Shown piece by piece: positions 1 through 3,954 of a stretch of DNA of 5,224 nucleotides. Origin of the DNA: Deltaproteobacteria bacterium (GTDB taxonomy: Bacteria; Bdellovibrionota; FAC87; UBA2466); the NCBI GenBank assembly GCA_013205415.1, contig JABMMY010000069.1:1-5224 (forward strand). The letters run 5' to 3'. Positions within the stretch are counted from its first letter, which is position 1. Each line of letters starts with the position of its first letter. A program made the position numbers and the translations under genes. The notes beneath the pieces were generated by a model. The model saw only the letters and a program-made list of their open reading frames with translations, was not told the DNA's origin and searched no databases.

Positions 1-592
1 TCGCAGCCCCCTCTTGATAACCCGCCTGGCTTAATAAAAGCTCTGGGTGAAGGTGCAGCCCCTGTAAAAATGGAATTTCAGCCACGATACCGGCCTCTGC
101 CCCGATTCGACTTTGCGTCGATGTGGCTGCAGAGGCACCACTTTGAGTGATCCCTAAAACGGCCCCCACTCTTAGCCCCAAAGGCCCCTCCACTATCACT
201 TCACTAGAGACAGCACTTGCCACCTCTCTATTAGAAACCATGAGCGGATTAGAGTGGTTCGTCACAGGTTCATTACTTTTCATTAGGTTATTCTTTTTTA
301 AAGCGTCCCCTGTAGCGGATGCCCCCTTTGCCACGTCACCTTCAGCTGTGATACCCACAATAGTTCCCACCGCAGGATTCATCGCTAAGACATCGCCATT
401 TCTCACAACGATCGAAATTTTACTTTTATGAATCTGTAGCCGTTTGCCATAATCGGAATAAAAGGAAAGGTGCGTAGGGGTCTCCTCTAAAACTCGCCCG
501 TGAATTTCTCGTCCCCCACGAATCACTACCAGATCGTCGGCAGATACCGCACCTACAAAAATAACCACAGCAAGAGAGAGAAAATTTTTCAT
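1..592 (-). CDS. Secreted outer-membrane beta-barrel protein, 3' end off window
   Basis: The reading frame is open from the ATG at 592-590 to the left edge, giving 197 codons with no stop. Residues 1-18 form a signal peptide (MKNF, a hydrophobic core, then AVSA before DD). Residues 21-64 are a strand-rich module with the pattern ixGREIxGRVLEET...YGKRLQIxKxKI, a type often seen at the start of exported proteins. Residues 65-132 are a polar linker. From about residue 135 (GPLGLRVGAVLG ... GAEAGIVAEIPF ... HLHPELLLSQAGYQ) the sequence matches the opening strands of PorT-like outer-membrane barrels (OMP_b-brl_2 type). The inferred location is the outer membrane; ligand and role are unknown. The start is supported by AGGGGA six bases upstream and by the signal peptide. 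The gene is divergent from the ATPase at 1020, and its 5' end is duplicated at 3751-3883. The barrel call rests on motif memory, so the family is likely but not proven. Confidence 0.82.
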   Translation of the reverse strand, partial: MKNFLSLAVVIFVGAVSADDLVVIRGGREIHGRVLEETPTHLSFYSDYGKRLQIHKSKISIVVRNGDVLAMNPAVGTIVGITAEGDVAKGASATGDALKKNNLMKSNEPVTNHSNPLMVSNREVASAVSSEVIVEGPLGLRVGAVLGITQSGASAATSTQSRIGAEAGIVAEIPFLQGLHLHPELLLSQAGYQEGAA

Positions 593-635
593 TAGAGTTC
601 CCCTGAAATTAAGGTGAAGGTTACAAGCTAGCTAT
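552..635. repeat. 84-bp direct repeat, copy 1 (intact gene 5' end)
   Basis: This block covers the first 13-14 codons, the ribosome binding site and about 43 bases of leader of the minus-strand barrel gene. It recurs in the same orientation at 3800-3883 with two mismatches (572 a/c and 632 c/t). The mismatch inside the coding part is synonymous (CTT versus CTG, Leu). Similarity stops sharply at both ends. The copies start 3248 bp apart. Confidence 0.93.
599..604 (-). promoter_or_regulatory. Ribosome binding site of the barrel protein gene
   Basis: AGGGGA on the minus strand lies six bases before the ATG at 592-590. It is a strong Shine-Dalgarno match and fixes the start. The same site is preserved at 3847-3852 in the broken second copy. 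Confidence 0.75.
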
Positions 636-665
636 AAGGTAATCGTTTGAAAAATAGCTGCCTCT

Positions 666-694
666 ATATTACCAGTCCATTCCCCGTGGAGCAA
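666..694 (-). promoter_or_regulatory. Possible promoter of the barrel protein gene
   Basis: On the minus strand TTGCTC (694-689) and TAATAT (671-666) are separated by 17 bases, giving a leader of about 65 nt. The -35 matches the sigma-70 consensus at only three of six positions and the -10 at four. It lies just outside the duplicated block, so the second copy at 3800-3883 would lack it. The assignment is weak. Confidence 0.3.
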
Positions 695-753
695 ACAGGG
701 CGATTGCTAGATTGCGTTAACACCGTACCCAACTTTGTCGGGTGTCAGGATTT

Positions 754-776
754 TGAGTCAGTTACTGAGTGACTCA
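754..776. repeat. Inverted repeat TGAGTCA / TGACTCA
   Basis: TGAGTCA at 754-760 and TGACTCA at 770-776 are exact reverse complements with nine bases between. The right arm overlaps a second small palindrome, GAGTGACTC (767-775). The dyad could be a regulator site or part of an old IS end. Its GAGT/ACTC half-sites resemble those of the ATPase operator at 964-1004, but the spacing differs, so a shared regulator is only a guess. Confidence 0.45.
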
Positions 777-787
777 TAAGAAAACCA

Positions 788-823
788 CTTTAGAATTTTT
801 TGTTACGACACAAAAAACTAAAG
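788..823. repeat. Strong AT-rich hairpin in the divergent intergenic region
   Basis: CTTTAG (788-793) pairs with CTAAAG (818-823), and TTTTTTGT (796-803) pairs with ACAAAAAA (810-817), around a six-base loop TACGAC. The only defect is a two-base bulge (AA, 794-795) on the left arm, so 14 pairs form. No gene ends here, because both neighbours start outwards, so it is not an obvious terminator of a surviving gene. It may be a leftover terminator, a mobile-element end or a protein site. Confidence 0.6.
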
Positions 824-934
824 GGGGAATAGGCAATGTAGAAAAGCAGCGCGTTCAACGTCCTTTTCTCGGAAACCAAAACAACGTTTACAGTAAGATT
901 TAATGGTACCAGACAGGGCCGTACCTATCAAAAT

Positions 935-961
935 TTGGCGACCACTGATTTCACTTATAAT
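935..961 (+). promoter_or_regulatory. Promoter of the AAA_14 ATPase gene
   Basis: A perfect -10 hexamer TATAAT sits at 956-961, with a -35-like TTGGCG at 935-940 (spacer 15, slightly short). Transcription would start near 968, inside the first operator copy, giving a leader of about 50 nt before the ATG at 1020. An upstream in-frame start at 903 would put this promoter and the operator inside the coding sequence, which argues against that start. Confidence 0.55.
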
Positions 962-963
962 AA

Positions 964-1004
964 TGAGTATTTTTACTAAGCATATTGAGTATTTTTACTC
1001 AATA
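964..1004. promoter_or_regulatory. Tandem palindromic operator before the ATPase gene
   Basis: A perfect dyad, TATTGAGTA (983-991), TTTT, TACTCAATA (996-1004), lies just upstream of the ATPase start. Its 14-base core TGAGTATTTTTACT (986-999) occurs again at 964-977, exactly 22 bases or about two helical turns upstream, where the outer arm is degraded. Both copies sit immediately downstream of the TATAAT box and over the expected transcription start, where a bound protein would block initiation. No DNA-binding regulator is encoded in the window, so the protein that binds is unknown. The AT-rich loop could also act as an RNA hairpin. Confidence 0.7.
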
Positions 1005-1019
1005 GGTTACACTAAAATC

Positions 1020-2201
1020 ATGTTTCAGCGTAGTCTATTAAAAACTCTATCGGATCGGGTTCAAGAAAATCGTAGTTTTATTCAAATATTACAAGGCCCA
1101 CGGCAAGTCGGAAAGACGACGCTTGTTTCCCAATTAGAGAGAAAGAAGATCCTGCCCACGCTGTATGTAACCACAGAAGACTCAGCAACTCGAAACTTAG
1201 AGTGGATCGAAACCCATTGGTTACGTGCTCGTCAACTTGCAGCTCAGCATGGCAAGGCGCTGCTCATCATTGATGAAATCCAAAAGATTGAAAACTGGTC
1301 AGAGATAGTCAAAAAACTTTGGGATAAAGACTCCCGTCAAAAGCTAAATTTACAGGTCTTGTTGCTTGGAAGCACACCTCTTTTTGCGGGTCGTGGAATT
1401 CGAGAAAGCCTAGCTGGCAGATTTGAAGTGGTTTACGCGCCACACTGGTCTTACAAGGAAATGCGGGAGTGTTTCGCCTATACTCTAGAAGAATACCTCT
1501 ATTTTGGCGGCTATCCCGGATCGGCACCACTGCGCAAAGAGCCAATCCGCTGGCGGAGGTACGTGAGAGATTCGATCATTGAAGCGACTGTTTCTCGGGA
1601 CTTGTTAGCTAGCCATGAAATTAAAAAACCCGCTCTTTTAAGAAACTTATTTTTTCTTTGTTCGGAATATTCGGGGCAAATTCTATCTTACACAAAAATG
1701 CTTGGGCAACTTCAAGATGCAGGCAATTCAACAACGCTCGCGCATTATCTACAGCTTTTGTCCCAGTCCGGAATGGTAGAAGGTCTACAAAAGAAAAGCC
1801 CCCAGAAACTTCGTACTCGAAACTCAAGTCCAAAGCTTCTCGCACTGGATCCTTCTCTGATTACAGCGGTCAATGAAAAGGCATTTCCTGAATGGAAAAA
1901 AGACCCGGAGCTCTATGGCCGACTCGTTGAGAATATCGTTGGAGTACATTTAAGCTTAAATGCACGATGCAACGGAGGGCAATTGACCTATTGGAGCGAT
2001 GGAAATCTTGAATTAGATTTCGTCTATGAGTTTGAAGGAAAAATGCTTGCCATTGAGGTCAAGAGCGGCAAAAGGCGAAGATCCGTTCCAGGCCTTTCCG
2101 TTTTCAAAAACCACTTTCCTAACGCCGTTCCCCTCATTGTAGGAACCGGAGGAGTTCCGCTGGATGAATTTTTGGAGAGCGAATTGACCGCATGGTTGTG
2201 A
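1020..2201 (+). CDS. AAA_14 / DUF4143 family ATPase
   Basis: This is a complete 393-residue protein, a normal length for the family. In order it shows a Walker A GPRQVGKTT (26-34), a Walker B LLIIDEIQKI (81-90, DE at 85-86), a sensor-like strand LLLGST (114-119), SLAGRFE (130-136) with a candidate arginine finger, and EYLYFGGYPG (158-167), which is diagnostic of AAA_14/DUF4143 proteins. The C-terminal domain contains D333 and EVKSGK (346-351), resembling the D...ExK core of PD-(D/E)XK folds. These ATPases are very widespread but poorly understood, often variable between strains, and frequently stand alone, so no substrate can be named. The ATG at 1020 is preferred over the in-frame ATG at 903, because the family normally starts about 25 residues before Walker A and because the promoter and operator lie between the two. 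Ribosome binding is weak (ATAGG, about 11 bases upstream). The gene appears intact and sits among IS remnants. Confidence 0.9.
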   Translation: MFQRSLLKTLSDRVQENRSFIQILQGPRQVGKTTLVSQLERKKILPTLYVTTEDSATRNLEWIETHWLRARQLAAQHGKALLIIDEIQKIENWSEIVKKLWDKDSRQKLNLQVLLLGSTPLFAGRGIRESLAGRFEVVYAPHWSYKEMRECFAYTLEEYLYFGGYPGSAPLRKEPIRWRRYVRDSIIEATVSRDLLASHEIKKPALLRNLFFLCSEYSGQILSYTKMLGQLQDAGNSTTLAHYLQLLSQSGMVEGLQKKSPQKLRTRNSSPKLLALDPSLITAVNEKAFPEWKKDPELYGRLVENIVGVHLSLNARCNGGQLTYWSDGNLELDFVYEFEGKMLAIEVKSGKRRRSVPGLSVFKNHFPNAVPLIVGTGGVPLDEFLESELTAWL

Positions 2202-2213
2202 GCAAGCTCACAA
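2196..2213 (+). terminator. Short palindrome over the ATPase stop codon
   Basis: TTGTGAGC (2196-2203) and GCTCACAA (2206-2213) are exact complements around AA and span the TGA at 2199-2201. No U-run follows, so intrinsic termination is doubtful. It marks the junction with the transposase remnant beginning about 2218. Confidence 0.3.
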
Positions 2214-2217
2214 ATAG

Positions 2218-2781
2218 ACCTGGCTTACTTTTATTGGGCACTCGATCGACTCACTATGGTCTGTAGATTTGTTTTGCATGGAGTCCATTCTACTTAAAAC
2301 TCATTGGGTGAGGGTCGTTAGGGATCAATTCTCTCGGCGAATCGTTGGATTCGCCGTCACAAAATAAATTCCCACTGGCGATGTCGTTTCAATGATGTTT
2401 GCTGAAATCATCGGAAACAAAAAGCTACCTCTACGTTTGAGTTACGATCATGATCCGCTCTTTAAGTCCCATCGATGGAAAACGATGCTTCGTGTACTTC
2501 AAATCAAATCGATGACTTCAGTCCCAGAAATCCCTGTCAGCCACTGCTTCGTCGAGAGACTTATCGATTCCGTTCGAAGAGAATTTCTAGAACAAATATT
2601 CTATTGGAACGCGCGAGATCTTAAACGAAAACTAGACCGGTATGCCGGCTACTTTAACGAAGCAAGAGTGCATTACGCCTTAAACGGACTCACTCCAAAT
2701 CAAGTTTTCCTACCAACTTCAAAAAAAGAACCAAAACACGATGGAGTTATCAAGGCTTCATTACAAACCACAAGGAATTGA
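2218..2781 (+). pseudogene. DD35E (rve) transposase remnant, N-terminus lost, internal stop
   Basis: Translated from 2218, one frame reads through a complete rve-type catalytic core. WSVDLF supplies the first Asp (codon 2266-2268), SYDHDPLF the second (2446-2448) and FVERLIDSVRRE the Glu (2554-2556). Exactly 35 residues lie between the second Asp and the Glu, the DD35E spacing of IS3/IS481-like transposases and retroviral integrases. DQFSRRIVGFAV and NGLTPNQVF are further family landmarks. The frame is broken by TAA at 2365-2367 between VTK and IPTGD; the only later ATG start (2392) excludes the first Asp. The N-terminal helix-turn-helix part is absent, because the ATPase ends 16 bases upstream. 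Family similarity stops near 2709, and the last 20 or so residues to the TGA at 2779-2781 are junction sequence. It cannot make an active transposase. No terminal inverted repeats were identified. Confidence 0.85.
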
Positions 2782-3178
2782 GAGTTATGAAAAAGAGAAG
2801 TCACGCTACGAGGAGGAATTTAAAAAACTCTACAAGCAACACCAAGCTATCCGGAATCTGGAAAGTGTGCCAGGGGTTGGGATTATAAATGCAGTAAAAA
2901 TTCTAGCGATGGTTGTGGATCCAAGGCGTTTTAAGGACAAGGGCCACTTTATAAGTTATTGCGGTTTAATTAAGCATGAAAAAATGAGTGGCGGAAAGAG
3001 CTACGGCCAACGAAGTCCCCGCTATTGCCGAATACTCAAATGCATTTTTAAGACTGGCGCCATGAGTGCTTCATTTCACCCAGGGCCAATGAGAGATTTT
3101 TATACTTCGCTTATTCAGGAACATGGCTACGCGGATTATAATGCGCGCAACCGAATAGTTTCACGCTCTTCTCTTTGA
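2741..3178 (+). pseudogene. IS110-family transposase, C-terminal fragment
   Basis: The frame matches the C-terminal Transposase_20 domain of IS110-family recombinases. A charged helical stretch (residues 14-40) leads into the helix-hairpin-helix-like SVPGVGIINAV (42-52), then DPRRF (60-64), FISYCGL (70-76) and KMSGGKSYG (81-89), and YNARNR near the end. The Ser of the SGG motif is plausibly the nucleophile known from this family; that is inference. The N-terminal RuvC-like DEDD domain is absent: upstream sequence belongs to the DD35E remnant, and the first codons overlap its tail in another frame. The end is also damaged. After YNARNR the frame stops at 3176-3178, while a shifted frame reads FHALLFELKK, similar to how these proteins usually finish, which suggests a late frameshift. 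The fragment would be inactive. The true homology start probably lies between 2741 and 2785. Confidence 0.82.
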
Positions 3179-3411
3179 ATTGAAGAAAACGCGGATGAAA
3201 GACTTGTGGGGGAGTGGAGAGAGCTCAACATGTACGATGTCGGCACGGATTTTTCAGTGGACAGACTATTTTTCGATTAGCCCCTGCTCTATCCCCAAAT
3301 TTGTTATAGCTCAGCCCTACCCCAAAACGGTGGAGCCGAGAGCTCAAATAGACGTATTGGGATATTACTAACAGAGAAAAGACTTTTAAGACGGAATGCG
3401 GGTAAAGAGAG
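3179..3411. other. No credible gene; probable remains of the IS110 element end
   Basis: The frame of the IS110 fragment stays open after its stop, reading EENADERLVGEWREL to a TAG at 3275-3277, and a shifted frame reads to 3371. Neither has a ribosome binding site or recognisable family. A minus-strand frame over 3225-3617 is rich in Arg, Ser and Pro, overlaps the hairpin region, and looks like chance. The stretch probably contains the decayed right end of the IS110 element. Confidence 0.4.
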
Positions 3412-3517
3412 GGACGTGAATCAACGTCCACTAACATACTCCCGAAAGGGAGACCGTAAGGCAGGCATTTTGAATGGTTCAAAATTGCTGATGGGATAAC
3501 TTTTTTCCTTGCCTTAC
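3412..3517 (+). ncRNA. Candidate structured RNA: four consecutive helices
   Basis: Three side-by-side hairpins, the last with a nested one, lie in 106 bases. GGACGT (3412-3417) pairs with ACGTCC (3424-3429). CTCCC (3439-3443) pairs with GGGAG (3448-3452) across a GAAA tetraloop, a hallmark of folded RNA. GTAAGGCA (3456-3463) pairs with TGCCTTAC (3510-3517) and encloses ATTTTGAA (3467-3474) TGG TTCAAAAT (3478-3485) plus an internal loop containing TTTTTT. All stems are exact. Strand is inferred from the GAAA loop. The region does not overlap a convincing gene and is not clearly the leader of one. It may be a stand-alone RNA, an intron or retroelement fragment, or the non-coding end of the neighbouring IS110 remnant, whose family carries a bridge RNA. 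I recognise no specific RNA family. Confidence 0.4.
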
Positions 3518-3538
3518 TTTTCCATAGACGTAAATGGA

Positions 3539-3648
3539 GGATCGGCGCGGCCCACTGGGCCCGGATTCGGGGTTGATTGGCCCGGGATGGGGGGATTGTT
3601 CCCAATCGTCGTATCAACTTTGTTCTGTCTTTAGGAGGGGGCCGATCC
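3539..3648. repeat. GC-rich inverted-repeat region
   Basis: GGATCGGC (3539-3546) is the exact reverse complement of GCCGATCC (3641-3648). Between them lie smaller palindromes: GGCCCA/TGGGCC around 3555, CCCG/CGGG at 3560-3571, and GATTG/CAATC around 3597. There are also several G-runs (3557-3559, 3569-3572, 3584-3586, 3589-3594). Base composition is much richer in G and C than in the flanks. No gene is recognised here or from 3649 to 3750, which is plain AT-rich sequence. Confidence 0.45.
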
Positions 3649-3750
3649 GAATACCCCTTTTATAGCGCCTAACTTTTTCCGCCAAAAAAGATCGATTCGT
3701 TTGTGAATTGCCAGAAGGAAAAGGTGTGAAAGAGAGAGGTAAAATTATTA

Positions 3751-3840
3751 TTAGGGCAATAAGAATGACGAGTGAACGTCGAACTTCAATCTATAGCCTC
3801 CTACAAAAATAACCACAGCCAGAGAGAGAAAATTTTTCAT
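3751..3840 (-). pseudogene. Truncated second copy of the barrel gene 5' end
   Basis: From the ATG at 3840-3838 the first 14 residues (MKNFLSLAVVIFVG) equal those of the gene at 1-592, after which the sequence switches to unrelated codons (GYRLKFDV...) and stops at TAA 3753-3751, giving 29 residues. The ribosome binding site is intact at 3847-3852. The signal peptide has lost its AVSA cleavage region, so if translated it would be a short hydrophobic peptide. It is best read as a duplication footprint rather than a functional gene. Confidence 0.8.
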
Positions 3841-3883
3841 TAGAGTTCCCCTGAAATTAAGGTGAAGGTTACAAGCTAGTTAT
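3800..3883. repeat. 84-bp direct repeat, copy 2 (truncated gene 5' end)
   Basis: This is the partner of 552-635, in the same orientation and 82 of 84 bases identical. On its right it continues into the hairpin and the end of the next minus-strand gene. On its left it joins unrelated sequence. Together the copies bracket the ATPase and IS remnants. Confidence 0.93.
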
Positions 3884-3892
3884 CCTTACCCA

Positions 3893-3938
3893 AGCAAACG
3901 GGGGGAACCTTCTCCCCAGAAGGTTCCCCCCGTTTGCT
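3893..3938 (-). terminator. Perfect 21-bp hairpin downstream of the repeat-rich protein gene
   Basis: The arms 3893-3913 and 3918-3938 are perfect complements over 21 bases with the loop CCCC. The core pairs GGGGGGAACC with GGTTCCCCCC, which makes the stem very stable. It begins 16 bases after the stop at 3955-3957 of the minus-strand gene, the right place for a transcription terminator. Neither strand has a U-run after it, so it may instead stall polymerase, protect the mRNA 3' end or bind a protein. Confidence 0.65.
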
Positions 3939-3954
3939 AGTCACCTGAAATGTC

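Larger units (their letters stand above)
605..902. other. Divergent intergenic region
   Basis: No credible coding sequence lies between the barrel gene leader and the ATPase promoter. The stretch holds the possible leftward promoter (666-694) and two inverted repeats (754-776 and 788-823), listed separately. The rest is AT-rich and shows nothing recognisable. Confidence 0.6.

Noticed and set aside
147..431. Plus-strand 94-residue frame
   Set aside because: It lies wholly opposite the secreted barrel gene, whose frame has a signal peptide, ribosome binding site and domain matches.
738..776. Left end of an IS element (TGTCAGGATTTTGAG...)
   Set aside because: The sequence looks element-like, but no reverse-complement partner was found elsewhere in the window.
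903..1019. Longer start for the ATPase at ATG 903
   Set aside because: It would place the TATAAT box and both operator copies inside the coding sequence, and the added 39 residues have no counterpart in the family.
3435..3520. c-di-GMP (GEMM-type) riboswitch
   Set aside because: The GAAA-capped stem followed by GACCGTAAGGC recalls it, but the conserved GGGCAAACC and GACGCAAAGCC segments as I remember them are not matched and no gene follows in the right place. A covariance-model search would settle it.
3225..3617. Minus-strand 130-residue frame
   Set aside because: Composition is Arg/Ser/Pro-rich without recognisable motifs, there is no good ribosome binding site, and it is antisense to the hairpin cluster.
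3765..3812. 15-codon plus-strand ORF (MTSERR...) reading into the repeat
   Set aside because: It is very short and spans the junction between unrelated sequence and the duplicated block, so it is probably chance.
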